64,000 nucleotides of DNA from Nageia nagi. Lineage: Eukaryota > Pinophyta. The stretch lies in contig JBITNC010000001.1 of assembly GCA_050084985.1 (NCBI GenBank), positions 137,826,001 to 137,890,000 on the forward strand, read 5' to 3'. The notes under the pieces are model-generated. The model was not told the DNA's origin and did not search any database. It worked only from the letters and a program-made list of their open reading frames with translations. This document shows positions 1 through 11,211 of this stretch, piece by piece (the stretch's first letter is position 1; each line of letters starts with the position of its first letter). Position numbers and translations under genes: made by a program.

Positions 1-620
1 ACTACAAAGGAAAGAAGAATATTCATACTGGTTTTGCTACAATGTTCTACCCCATGTCTCGCTCTTTTTCATCTGAATGGATTGTTGATTCTAGTTACAC
101 TAATCACCTATGCTTTGAAAGGAAAAAGTTTGAGAACTTTCACAAGTATAGAAAAGATGCAGTTATGATAGGTGATAACTCCACCCTTAAAGTCCAAGGA
201 ATTAGAAGTGTGTTAATTCACGGAAAGGTTCTTGATAATATGCTCTATGTTCCTAATCTTAGGATGAACCTTCTTTCCATGATCTAAGTTGCTAGAAAAG
301 GGTACTTTTTTGAATTTGACTCTCAATCTTGGTGCATTAAGAAAAGACTTACCATATTAGCTAAAGGATCTATAAAAGATAACCTTTACATTATGGATCA
401 AGTTCTATCAAAGATGTGTCTTATTTCTAGTGTGTGTTCTAAAGGCAATCTTTGGCACCATCGTTTAGGGCACCTTAACTATTAGAGTATTCAATTCATG
501 AAAGAATAAAAATTTATGGAAGGTTTACCTTCAATTTCTCCTTCGATTGGTCTATGCAAGAAGTGCATTCTTGGTAAAATGCATAGATAAAAGTTTGAAA
601 AACATAAGATAATAAGAGCA
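1..620 (+). pseudogene. copia A protease and GAG-pre-integrase fragment
   Basis: The reading around 75-285 has the copia protease signature W-I-V-D-S followed by TNH; the expected D-S-G active site reads D-S-S. A GAG-pre-integrase motif of the type LWHHRLGHLN follows at about 450-480. Several stop codons interrupt the frame (for example near 285 and 482). The integrase catalytic core that should follow is missing: the sequence jumps near 632 from the pre-integrase linker to the integrase C-terminal part, whereas copia D keeps about 395 bp more between the same two points (60246-60640). Confidence 0.85.
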
Positions 621-1020
621 TCTCAACCTCTATGAGCACTACTATTTACACCTTGAATAGGTGTCCCATAAAAGCCATTCAAAGTAAAACTCTTTTTGAG
701 GCATGGTTAGGAAGAAAACCTAACACTTCTCATCTTAGGGTGTTTGGTTGTGAAGCATTCTCCTACATTATTTCTATGAAAAGGAAGAAGTTGGATAAAA
801 GAGATAAAAAATGTATCTTTGTGGGTTATGATAGTCATTATAGAGGCTACAAGCTCTACTCTTTATTCTACAAAGTTATGTTTATTTCAAAGGATATAAA
901 GTTCAATGAACTTCCTGAAGAATCTACTTCTAATGAGGATGTTGATATTCTAGAGGACTTTTTAGTTACACCTAGCTGGTTAGATATTGATGTTGATAAG
1001 TCACCCTAGGGACAAAATTC
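621..1020 (+). pseudogene. copia A integrase C-terminal fragment
   Basis: This is an open stretch of about 125 codons. It carries the copia integrase C-terminal pattern: an LNRCP-like segment, then E-W/TWLGRKP, LRVFGCEAF, KLDKRDKKCIFVGY and a YKLYSL segment. It aligns by eye with 60640-61040 in copia D. No catalytic Asp or Glu is present because the core is deleted upstream. It ends at a stop near 1008 and has no independent start signal, so it is a pol remnant rather than a gene. Confidence 0.85.
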
Positions 1021-1071
1021 TCTAACATAAAGGGTAATAAGGAGCATGACCTTGAACAAATCCTTATTTTC

Positions 1072-2502
1072 TAAGATTGATAATAAACATGAGCCCTCAA
1101 CCTTCAAATAAGCTTCAAAATATGAGTGCTAGATGAAAGCAATGAAAGTGGAGTATGAGGTGCTTATAAAAAATAAAACTTTGGACTTGGTTTCTTATCC
1201 CAATGAAAATAATATGATTGGTAATAAGTGGATCTATAAGGTCAAGTTCAATTTAGTTGGAGATATTAAGAAATACAAGGTAAGGTTAGTAGCTAAAGGT
1301 TTTACTCAGAAATATAATGTAGATTATGAGAAAACCTTTGCTCTCATGGCAAAGATGCCTACTGTAAAAGTTATCCTTACTCTTTCTATAGCTCAAAGAT
1401 AGAAAGTTTCTCAACTTAATGTCAAGAGTACATTTCTCAATGGTGACTTAGATATGAAAATCTTCATGAATCAACTAGAAGGTTTTATTATGGAAGGCAA
1501 AGAGTCTTTTGTGTGTAAGCTAAAGAAGTCATTGTATGGACTTAAGCAATCACCTCAAGCCTAGTGCAAAACTATTTCAAAGTACTTTGTAAACGTTGGA
1601 TTCTCCAAGTGTTTTTTTTACTTCGATCTATATGTGCTCAATCAAGGAAAACATGTGGTCTTGATTCTCTTTTATATGGATGATCTTTTGATTAATGAGA
1701 ATAATGATAAAATCATTCAAGAGTGCATATCCAAACTTAAAGAAACATTTGAAATGACTAATTTTGGTCTCTTACACTACTATCTTAGAATATAAGTGTA
1801 TCAATACAAGGATTGTATTTACCTCAGTTAATCTAAGTATATATCAGACATCTTGTAGAAGTTTATAATGAAGGAGCATCGATATGCTACAATCCTAGTC
1901 TCTCCTAGAATCAATATTTTTCTAAGTTCCAACTCTCAATTAGCTGATGCTATAACTTACAGGCAATTAATTGGTAGTATTTTGTATTTGACTATATCTA
2001 GGCTAGATATTTCCTTTACAGTGAATCTGATGGCATGATTCATGCAGAATCCTTATGATGAGTACCTTAATGTTGTTAAGTAAATTTTAAGGTATGTTAC
2101 AGGGACTAAAGATCTTGCTCTCAAGTATTCCAAGCTACCCTCGTTTGTTCTCTTTGGATTCTCAGATTTTGACTATAGAGGAGATAGAGATGATAGGAAG
2201 TCAACCTCTACATATGTGTTTAGCATTGGTTTAGATGCTATCTCTTAAGCTTTCAAGAAGCAGCCTACTATTTCTCTTTCCACCATAGAAATTGAATATC
2301 ATGCCATGTTTGTTATAGCTTAGGAAGCCATTTGGCTAAGGCATTTTTTGAATGAAATTAGGTATGAGCAAGGTGGCTCATCTTTGATTTCTTCAAATAA
2401 TCAGTCGATTATTTCTTTGGCTAAAAATTCTATGTTCCATTAAAGAATAAAACATGTGAAAATCCATACCCATTTAATTAGGGAGAAAATTCTTGATGGC
2501 AT
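1072..2502 (+). pseudogene. copia A reverse transcriptase / RNase H, interrupted
   Basis: Copia-type reverse transcriptase is recognisable from the GNKWIYKVK and VRLVAKGFTQ blocks, the LYGLKQSPQA block and a catalytic motif at about 1674-1690 reading Y-M-D-D instead of the usual YVDD. RNase H follows, with SDFD, DDRKSTS and STIEIEY blocks. More than ten stop codons interrupt it. The last RNase H codons are cut at 2502 by copia B and resume at 11074. Confidence 0.9.
2498..2502. repeat. Target-site duplication GGCAT, left copy (copia B)
   Basis: GGCAT lies directly before the TGTTGAAC start of copia B and is repeated directly after its CTCAACA end at 11069-11073. Removing the element and one copy restores a run of copia A RNase H sequence that matches copia D near 62369, so this is a real single-insertion footprint. 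Confidence 0.93.
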
Positions 2503-4646
2503 TGTTGAACTATGTGTGACACTGAGAGGGGGGGTGAATCAGTGTTTCAATTTTAAAACTTTAAATCTGGAAACTTTAAATAGTGCAATAGAGAAATAAA
2601 ACCAAATAGAGCAAGCACACTAAGATAGCAAACACACAACACAAGATATAACGAGGTTCACCAATGTGGCTACATCCCTGAAAAAGACTGCTTGGACTTC
2701 AATCCAAATCCAGCCATTGTAAAGCACCAACTTTACACACAATTTATCAGCACCAACTGAAAGGAGCACCAACCCCTAAGCTTTGCAGCACACACTGCAA
2801 GGAGCACCAACTCCACTTGCCAAGCACCCACTTGACAGATTTCATAAGATGGAATGAAAGATTGATAACCAGTTACCCAAGACCCGGAATGGTCTAGCTT
2901 AAAACTTTTCTCACAAAATACAATTTGAATCATATTCTATTTTCTTTATGCTCATGCCAATAGCTCTCAATTCATCTGTAATCTGAAACCCCTTTTAATT
3001 CATACACATTTGCTTTGGATTCCTATCTACTGAAAAATGCTCAAGATTAGATCAAGAAACTATTGCTCATATCATTGAAAGGGTTACCGTTATTTTTCAC
3101 CAAGAAAACTCTTCATATTCTGAATCATAACTGATATAATTTCTTACAAACATCTAGAACTTTCAACACTTATAGAATTATCAAAAAAACATTCATTTTT
3201 GAGATATCCGTTACTCATACATGCTTCACACACCTCTCAATAACAAACTACATTGCCAAAACACAAACCTAGAAAAATTCGAATTTATTCGAACTGGTTG
3301 AAGATAATACCTCGAATGCACTCAAAACACGTGTTCCATATCCATATGGTACAAAATGGTATGACGAATTTCACATAGATGCCGAAATACCTTTCAAAGC
3401 TCGAATCTGTCTTTTTATCTTCTCCTCTCTTGGTTTTTCTTCTTCTTTTTTTTTAAAAGGTGTCACTTGATAAAAGAACTCTTGAGCTTTAAATAGAAGT
3501 GCGATAACTGAGATATAAAATAAAAGGAAAGAGCATTTTTTCAAACCATACACACTATTCCTTTTTGCTTGTCACTTAAAACCATTGTCGGCCAAAATTG
3601 GAAAATTAAGAAAAAAAGCTCTAATGGCTTTTTCGATGAGCTATAACTTCTTACTAAGTGCAGGTTTAACATGAAATTTGGACCACATGTTCTTCATATA
3701 ACCAACTACATTCTATCCAAATTTGAAGCTTTAACTCCTCATAGTTTGCACACAGCACTTTTCGCAAAGTGGCCTCCAACACAGATTTCATAGGTATTTT
3801 GTTATGCTTAGATTTGTGCAAGTTATAGGTTCTCATAGTTCGAGGCCTCAAATCAAGATGGTTCAAAAGACAAAGTTGTTCATCTCATCAAGTTATACAT
3901 GTACAAACTTTGAAATTCTATGAAGCATGTATGAGTAACGGATATCTCAAAAATGAATATTTTCTTGATAATTCTATAAGTGTTGAAAGTTCTAGATGTT
4001 TGTGAGAAATTATATCAGTTTTAATTCAGAATATGAGAAGTTTTCTTAGTGAAAAATAACGGTAGCCCTTTCAGTGATATGAGCAACAGTTTCTTGATCC
4101 AATTTTGAGCATTTTTCAATAGACAAGAATCCAAAGCAAATGTGTATGAATTAAAAGGGGTTTCAGATTACAGATGAATTGAGAGCTATTGGCATGAGCA
4201 TAAAGAAAATAGAATATGATTCAGATTGTATTTTGTGAGAAAAGTTTTGAGCTAGACCATTCCAGATCTTGGGTAACTAGTTATCAATCTTTCATTCCAT
4301 CTTATTAAATTTGTCAAGTGGGTGCTTGGCAAGTGGAGTTGGTGCTCCTTGCAATTGGTGCTGCAAAGCTTAGGGGTTGGTGCTCCTTTCAGTTGGTGCT
4401 GATAAATTATGTGTAAAGTTGGTGCTTTACAATGGCTAGATTTGGATTGAAGTCCAAGCAATCTTTTTCAAGGATGTAGCCACATTGGTGAACCTCGTTA
4501 TATCTTGTGTTATGTGTTTGCTATATTGGTGTGCTTGCTCTATTTAGTTTTATTTCTCTACTGCACTATTTAAAGTTTCCAAATTTAAAGTTTTAAAATT
4601 GAAACACTGATTCACCCCCCCTCTCAGTGTCACACATAGTTCAACA
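2503..4646 (+). repeat. Left terminal repeat of copia B: palindrome with 726-bp arms
   Basis: The left arm (2503-3228) is the imperfect reverse complement of the right arm (3921-4646); both are 726 bp, separated by a 692-bp non-palindromic spacer. Landmarks that pair: TGTTGAACTATG at 2503 with CATAGTTCAACA at 4635-4646, the G-run near 2527 with the C-run near 4615, and CATACATGCTTCA at 3216-3228 with TGAAGCATGTATG at 3921-3933. The right end, TTCAACA, sits two bases before the primer-binding site, as a 5' LTR should. A TATAAAAT candidate lies in the spacer near 3512. Arm mismatches are scattered, mostly transitions and small indels. Confidence 0.88.
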
Positions 4647-4648
4647 AT

Positions 4649-4660
4649 TGGTATCAAAGC
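4649..4660 (+). other. Primer-binding site of copia B (initiator tRNA-Met type)
   Basis: TGGTATCAAAGC begins two bases after the LTR end. It matches the copia consensus TGGTATCAGAGC, complementary to the 3' end of plant initiator tRNA-Met, except for one G-to-A change. Confidence 0.85.
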
Positions 4661-4709
4661 GGGTTCCTATTTCAGCTTAATCAGCTAAGGAGATCTTGGG
4701 TGTGTCGTA

Positions 4710-6540
4710 ATGACTTCAAGTGAAGGGTTTTCTTCAAATAAAACTCCATTATTTAATGGCACTAATTATTCTTTTTGAAGACTCAGAATGCAGACATATC
4801 TTAGTGCTTTGGGATATGAGATTTGGGAGGCCACAAAAAATGGTTATACCGCACCTACTACGCCTATTACAGATACAACTGCTAAGAAGGCATATGAAAA
4901 TAACTCGAAGGCTAAAAATGCTATCATGTGCGGATTGGTAGACAGCGACCTAGTAAAAGTGATGAATTATGAATCGATAAAAGAAATATGGGATAAACTG
5001 AAAAGCATTCATGAAGGAGACATAAATATAAAAGAGGCTAAGCTTCAAACTCACCGAGCGCAGTTTGAGAGTTTAAAGATGAATGAAGATGAAAACATAG
5101 AAACATACATGCTAAGGGTCAATGAAGTAACCAATGCGATTAGAGGCCTTGAAGAAAAGATTAAAGATGCAGTTATCATGAAAAAGGTATTACACTCACT
5201 TTCGCAAAGATTTGATTCAAAAGTTTCTACCATAGAAGAAGCAAAAGATTTAAATACTTTTAATATGGATGAAATGCATGGTTCTCTAACTGCTTATGAA
5301 ATGAGAATAGGAAAAGGAAAATCTATTGACAGGGAAGCCGCTTTCAAAGTAAAGAAGAAAATAAAAGTAATGCCAGAATCTGATGAAGAAGAGACATCTG
5401 ATGAATTAGAAGCAAATTTTGTTCGTAAGTTAAAGAAAGGAACAAAAGGTAAATATAAAGGAAAATTACCATTTAAATGTTTCAATTATGGAGGTGTAGG
5501 GCACTTTGCAGCTAAATGTCCACACAATGAGAAGAACAAAGATGATGAAAGTTCACACAGAGAGAGAAATGGATGGAAGATAAAATCAAATTTCAGAAAA
5601 GGTAATTTCAAGAAGAAAAGTTTTATTTCCAAAAATATTAGTTCATCAGAAGTCAGTTCAAATGAAGACTCAGAAGAAGAGGTTGATGAAGCTCTCTTCA
5701 TGGCATTTGAAGAAGAAAAACTAGAATTGAAACAAAAATTAGAAGAAGAAATTGATGAAGAAGAAGTTGAAGCAGAAGTTAATCTAGAAGAAGAATCAAT
5801 TGTAGCTCTAGAAAGAAGATAGAAATAGAAAGGAAAATAAGTATTAAACTTAAAATTGTGAGAAATGAAAATAACTAAGATCTGAAGAATAAATCAACTA
5901 GCCAAAAGTTGAGTACTGTAGCAAATTGGAAGCAAGATTACAGGATTGAATCTTCAATTGGAAGAGATGAGTCATAAGATCAGTGAGTATCATAAACTTG
6001 AGGAGGATCTTTAAAAGCTAAATGAAATCTTACAAAACCAAAGAGCACCAAATATTAAATTTGGTTTGGGTTTTTGAAGAAGGACAAACCTCCAAGGATG
6101 CAAATAAAAAATCAGAAATCAAAGAGGAAAAGAAACCAGTTAATCAAGAACAATCATTTCATAGAAGATAAAATAATACTACTAGAAATGACAGGTATAT
6201 GGACAATGATGGATTTACACATGTCGTACATCAAAGAAGAAGATTTTTGGCACCTACTGCAATGTGGCAAAGTCCACAACCTAGGTTCACTCAATCTTTT
6301 TTTGGTTATTATTTTAAGTACAATGGGTATGGACATAGAATCTCTGAATGCAAATATAATATAGGTCCAAGGAATTTCTCAAGTAGAAATATGTTTGCAC
6401 CATTGATGGATTATGCTATAGAATGTTATAATTATCACAACTATGGTCATATTGCAAGAAATTACAAGAGCACATTTTTTCAAAATCAATTTCAGCAAAG
6501 ATCTTTTCAGTCAAAAGGCATGAGATATAATAGATAAATT
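4710..6540 (+). pseudogene. copia B gag pseudogene (UBN2-type gag with zinc knuckles)
   Basis: The natural start is the ATG at 4710. The frame reads into an FNGTNYSF segment and is then broken by a TGA near 4776 where family members have Trp. After that the frame is open from 4788 to 5822. It shows the plant copia gag fold (KAYENNSKAKNAI, EIWDKLK, ETYMLRVNEV), then a Lys/Glu-rich region and a CCHC knuckle near 5478-5520 reading C-F-N-Y...H...C, with the second Cys changed to Tyr. Two further knuckles at about 6320-6350 and 6420-6465 have the same Cys-to-Tyr changes. Glu-rich acidic stretches lie at 5660-5815. The particle protein is therefore not functional. Confidence 0.88.
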
Positions 6541-9500
6541 CTAGAAAGATAGGTACAACAAAATAAATAGGAAGAGACAATACATGAATCTAAAATAGGT
6601 GTCAAGAAGATATGGAAAGAGAAGGAGTAACCAAAAGATGAAAAAGAATCTCTAATAGTACAAATAGCTTTTAAAGCAGAGAATAAACTAGCTCCTTGGA
6701 TACTGGATAGTGGTTGCTCTAGCCACATGACCATGGATAAAAGAAGATTTGAAAAATTAGAACAACATGAAGGGGATCAGTAAAATTTGGTAATAATGAT
6801 GGAGTAAAGATTATCGGTAGAGGTACAGTTAAGATTAATAATGGAAAGATCAAGTCAGAAGAAGTATTATTTGTGATCAGGTTGAAACATAGCTTGTTGA
6901 GTGTTAATCAGATTTGTGATAGAGGATATGATGTAATATTCAAGAAACATGGATGTGAAATCAGAAGAGCAAATAGTGGCAAGTTAGTTACAGTTGGTAC
7001 AAGGACATCTGAAAATCTATATACATTGACAGAGACTTCAAATGGATCATGTCTACTCAGAAAGGAGGATGAAGATTGGCTTTGGCATAAGAGACTTGGA
7101 CACATCAATTTTGATAATTTAGTTAAAATTTATTCAAAGAGAGCAGTTCAAGATATACCAAGTATCAAAAAACCACCAAGTAGTATTTATTCTTCATGCC
7201 AAAAGGGTAAGCTCACTAGATCCACTTTCAAGATAAAGGAATACTATTCCAGCAAACCATTAGAGCTTGTTCATACTGATTTGTATAGTTCTATGAGAAC
7301 ATAAAGTTTAAATACAGATAGGTACTTCATGCTATGTATAGATAATTATTCTAGGATGACATGGATACTATTCTTGAAACACAAGTCAGAAGCACTTGAA
7401 AAATTTAAGACCTTCAAGAACCTGGTAGAAAATTAGATTGGAAGAAGAATCAAATGTTTAAGATCGGATAGAGGAGGTGAATTCATTTCAGAGATTTTAA
7501 TGAATTTTGTCATGAGTATGGTATTAGGAGACAATTTTTAGCAGCAAGAACACCTCAGCAAAATGGTGTAGTAGAAAGAAAAAATAAGTCAGTTCAAGAA
7601 ATGGCATGAACAATGTTGACAGAAAGCCACATAGTTGATAGGTTTTGGAAAGAAGCAGTCCACACAGTGGTTTATATTCAGAACAGATGTATGTTGAGGC
7701 CCCATGAGAATAAGACACCCTATGAATTATGGTTCGGTAAAAAGGCATCAGCAAAATACTTCAAAGTATTTGGGAGTAAGTGCTACATCAAGAGGATAGA
7801 AGAAAATCTTGGTAAGTTCAATGATAGAGCGAATGAAGGTATATTTCTTGGTTACTTAATAAAAAGCAAGGCTTACAAATGTTACAATAAAAGACTTAGA
7901 AAAATTGTTGAGAGTGCGAATGTCAAGATTGATGAACTAAGAGTACCTCTAAAAGACAATAATGAAAATTTTCTAGAATATATTAAGGTAAATGAGGTAG
8001 AGGAACAACCAGAAAATCAACCAAAGAATGGCTTAGGTAACTCACACAGTGGTTCAGAAATAGAAGAAAATAAAAAATATAAGATAGGTAAATGGCAAAA
8101 AGATCATCCAACTGACCAAATAATTGGAGATCTAGATACTGGAGTTCAAACAAGAAGAAGAACAATAAGAACATATTCTCTTCTCTCAAGCATAGAACCA
8201 AAAAATATTACAGAGGCAAGTCAGGATGAAAGTTGGATCAAAGTAATGGATGAAAAACTAGACCAAATTGAAAAGAATCAAACTTGGGAGTTGGTACCAA
8301 GGCCCAAAAATAAAAATGTGATTGGCACCAAGTGGGTTTTTCATAACAAGCTTAATGAAGATGGAAAAGTAATAAGAAACAAAGCAAGATTGGTTTGTAA
8401 AGGGTATGCTCAAGTTGAAGGTATTGATTTTGAAGAAACTTTTGCTCCTGTTGCTAGATTAGAAGCTATCCATATGTTTCTTGCTTTGGCAATCTATAAA
8501 AACTTCAAAGTTTATCAAATGGATGTAAAATCAACATTTTTGAATGGAAATCTTAATGAAGAAGTTTATATTGAGCATCCAGATGGATTTTAGATAAGTG
8601 AGAATCCAGATTTTGTGTGCAAATTAAAAAAGGCACTTTATGGTCTAAAATAAGCACCCCGAGCATGGTACTCTAGACTTGATACATATCTACATCAGCA
8701 AGGTTTTAAAAAGGGTATGGTGGATAGTAATCTCTACATTAAATTTGAAAATAATCACCAAGTTATCATTGTTGTTTATATAGATGATATTATTTTTAGA
8801 GGTAGCAAAGATGAAATGTGCAAAGATTTTGCTAACCAAATGTAAACAGAGTTTGAAATGTCAATGATAGGTGAACTTTCATATTTTCTTGGTTTGCAAG
8901 TTAATCAATTAAAGAATGGCATTTTTATTTCTCAAATCAAGTATGTTAAAGAGATGTTGAAAAAGTTCACTATGGAGGATTGTAAGCCTGTGAGGACTCC
9001 TATGACGATAGGCTGCAAGCTAAGTAAGTATGATAAGTCACCATCAGTAGATCAAACTATGTACAGGTCAATGATTGGGAGCCTATTATATTTGACAGCT
9101 ACCAGACCCGACATACTTCAGGCAGTGTGTATGGTTGCACGGTTCCAAGCAAGTCCAAAGGAAACACATGTGACTGCAGTAAAATAGATTTTTTGATACC
9201 TTAAAGGTACAATGGACTATGGCCTATGGTATCCCAAAGGAAAAGATTTCACACTCATTACTTTCTCATATGCAGATTGGGCAGGATGTGTAGATGATAG
9301 GAAAAGCACTAGTGGCAGTGCATTTTACTTGGGTAATAATCTTATCGGTTGGCATAGTAAGAAACAAGAATCGGTATCATTATCCATCGCAGAAGCAAAG
9401 TACATAGCAGCGACATCATGTTGTACATAGGTTATGTGGATGAAACAAATGATGAAAGATCTAAGGATTTAGATCACTAAGCCTATTTCAATTATATGTG

Positions 9501-9730
9501 ATAACACAAGTGCAATCAATATTTCTAAGAATCCAGTCATGCATTCAAGAACAAAACATATTGCCATTCGATATCATTTTTTGAAGGAAAAGGTTGCAGA
9601 AGGAGAGGTAAAGTTAGAATTTATTCCCACATCAGAGCAAGTAGCAGATATATTTACTAAACCATTACCCAAAGAAGTTTTTGAGTACCTACGAAAGAAA
9701 TTGGGAGTGGTGATATTGCCCAAGCATTGA
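6541..9730 (+). pseudogene. copia B pol pseudogene (protease, integrase, reverse transcriptase, RNase H)
   Basis: The domains are complete in order but broken by stops and frame changes. Protease: intact W-I-L-D-S-G at about 6697-6714. GAG-pre-integrase: LWHKRLGHINF near 7080. Integrase core: HTDL near 7270, SDRGGEF near 7465 and TPQQNGVVERKN near 7550-7590, so the D-D-E residues are present. An integrase C-terminus/linker and the reverse transcriptase start follow in an open stretch 7613-8593. The RT catalytic motif Y-I-D-D is at 8777-8788. RNase H shows YADWAGC, DDRKSTSG and SIAEAKY blocks (9265-9405), and the end has DIFTKPLPK near 9650. The final stop is at 9728-9730. Confidence 0.9.
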
Positions 9731-9946
9731 CTAACTTTTGGGCGCACAATCTCAAGGGGAGTAATTTTGTATTTGTTTATCTTTTTACTCCTGTATAATT
9801 ATGTTTTTTTGTATACTAATTTACACCTAAGTATTGTGTATATGGACTCAGGGGAGTCCACGACACCCCTTTGTATTTGTTGACAAAGGGGGAGAAGAGT
9901 AACAAGTTTTTACATATGTGTTGCCAACAATTCCAAAGGGGGAGAT
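9731..9946 (+). other. copia B 3' non-coding region with polypurine tract
   Basis: There is no coding signal. Three purine-rich GGGGGAG-like tracts occur (near 9756, 9887 and 9935). The last, AAAGGGGGAGAT at 9935-9946, directly abuts the right terminal repeat and is the expected plus-strand primer. The repeated tracts could be duplicated or auxiliary primers, or remnants of older ends. Confidence 0.75.
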
Positions 9947-11068
9947 TATTGAGTATGGTGCAGCAGTGTTGTCATTGTTGTCAACACAATGAGATCAGTG
10001 TGCATAAGGTTCATACGGTTGCACATGTCAAAGAAATAACATCGATAAGATCTACAAAGTTATCGGATGCAAAAACGATAAAGGGACCAAAAGTTGTCAT
10101 GAGGTACCAAAAGTTGTCAAGAGGGCCAAATTACAAATGGAAGGTGACGGATAGCAAGAGATGGTTTGGATCAGTTGTTGGGTTGATAACAAACTTGTGT
10201 GAAGTGTTGGAATGGTCAAATTTCATGTTGGTTCAGTTTTGGGCACTCTTATGGATTATGGTGCAATCAGAAATTTGTGTAAAATTAGCTTCATACAATT
10301 TGAATTGCAAGAAAATGGTGATGAATCAGAGGTTGAAATTTAAATCATATATAGTACTATATACCAAGAAGGTGTGGTCCAAATTTCATAGCAAGATGAT
10401 AATCGAGGAAGAAATGGTACAAGCTGCAAAATACCACTTTGTAACTTTTTGACTGTTTGAGCATAAATATTGGAAATAGTAGATTGGTTGTTTTGGGCTC
10501 TATTTCCAAAATTTAGAGCCCAAAACAACCAACCTACTATTTCCAAAATTTATGCTCAAACAGTCAAAAAGTTACAGAGTGGCATTTTGCAGCTTGTACC
10601 ATTTCTTCCTCGATTATCATCTTACTATGAAATTTGGACCACACCTTCTTGGTATATAGTACTATATATGATTTAAATTTCAACCTCTGATTCATCACTA
10701 TTTTCTTGCAATTCAAATTGTACGAATCCAATTTTACACAAATTTCTAACTGCACCATAATCCACAAGAGTGCCCAAAACTGAACCAACATGAAATTTGA
10801 CCATTCCAATGCTTCACACAGTTTGTTATCAACCCAAAAACTGATCCAAACCATCTCTCGCTATCCGTCACCTTTCATTTGCAATTTGGCCCTCTTGACA
10901 ACTTTTGGTACCTTATGACAACTTTTGGTCCCTTTATCATTTTTGCATCCAACAACTTTGTAGATCTTATCGATGTTATTTCTTTGACACGTGCAACCAT
11001 ATGAACCTTATGCACATTGATCTCATCGTGTTGAAAACAATCACAACACTGTTGCACCATACTCAACA
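9947..11068 (+). repeat. Right terminal repeat of copia B: nearly complete palindrome (555 + 13 + 554 bp)
   Basis: The left arm 9947-10501 and right arm 10515-11068 are imperfect reverse complements around a 13-bp centre (10502-10514). The inner arm ends are GGGCTCT and AGAGCCC. The outer ends pair as well: TTGAGTATGGTGC near 9949 with GCACCATACTCAA near 11054. The first two bases are TA where the paired end predicts TG, a single G-to-A decay. It directly follows a purine tract and directly precedes the GGCAT duplication, so its position is that of a 3' LTR. A hairpin-forming transcript would have about 550 bp of stem. Confidence 0.88.
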
Positions 11069-11073
11069 GGCAT
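11069..11073. repeat. Target-site duplication GGCAT, right copy (copia B)
   Basis: Exact partner of 2498-2502; copia A resumes directly after it. Confidence 0.93.
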
Positions 11074-11211
11074 CATACACCTAGAGTATTGTCCATCCAC
11101 CTTGAACTCTGTTGATTTATTCACCAAGCCCCTCTTGGAAGCTCAATTTTGTAAGCTTAGCGATGCTATTAGGTTGGTGAAGTTGCCCTTAAGGGAGAGT
11201 GAAGTGTGAAT
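11074..11211 (+). pseudogene. copia A RNase H tail, continuation of the interrupted pol
   Basis: Reading from the duplicated GGCAT gives the conserved copia C-terminal segment (STLNSVDLFTKPL, then AQFCKLSDAIRLVKLP) ending at a stop near 11209. It aligns with 62370-62505 in copia D and completes the reading frame left open at 2502. Confidence 0.88.

Larger units (their letters stand above)
2503..11068 (+). mobile_element. Nested Ty1/copia element with two different palindromic terminal repeats (copia B)
   Basis: Boundaries are set by the GGCAT duplication and by TG...CA ends (TGTTGA at the left, TCAACA at the right). Internal order is standard: primer-binding site at 4649, gag from 4710, pol to 9730, purine tract at 9935-9946. 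The ends are not standard. The left terminal repeat (2503-4646, 2144 bp) and the right one (9947-11068, 1122 bp) are both long inverted repeats, and they are not copies of one another. The family is unrelated by LTR to copia A, C and D. Frequent stops and shifted frames show it is inactive. The nested order means B is younger than A. Confidence 0.9.

Noticed and set aside
9871-10676. Long readings within the right palindrome of copia B on both strands
   Set aside because: The two arms are reverse complements, so the same sequence gives mirrored readings; no protein motif is present.
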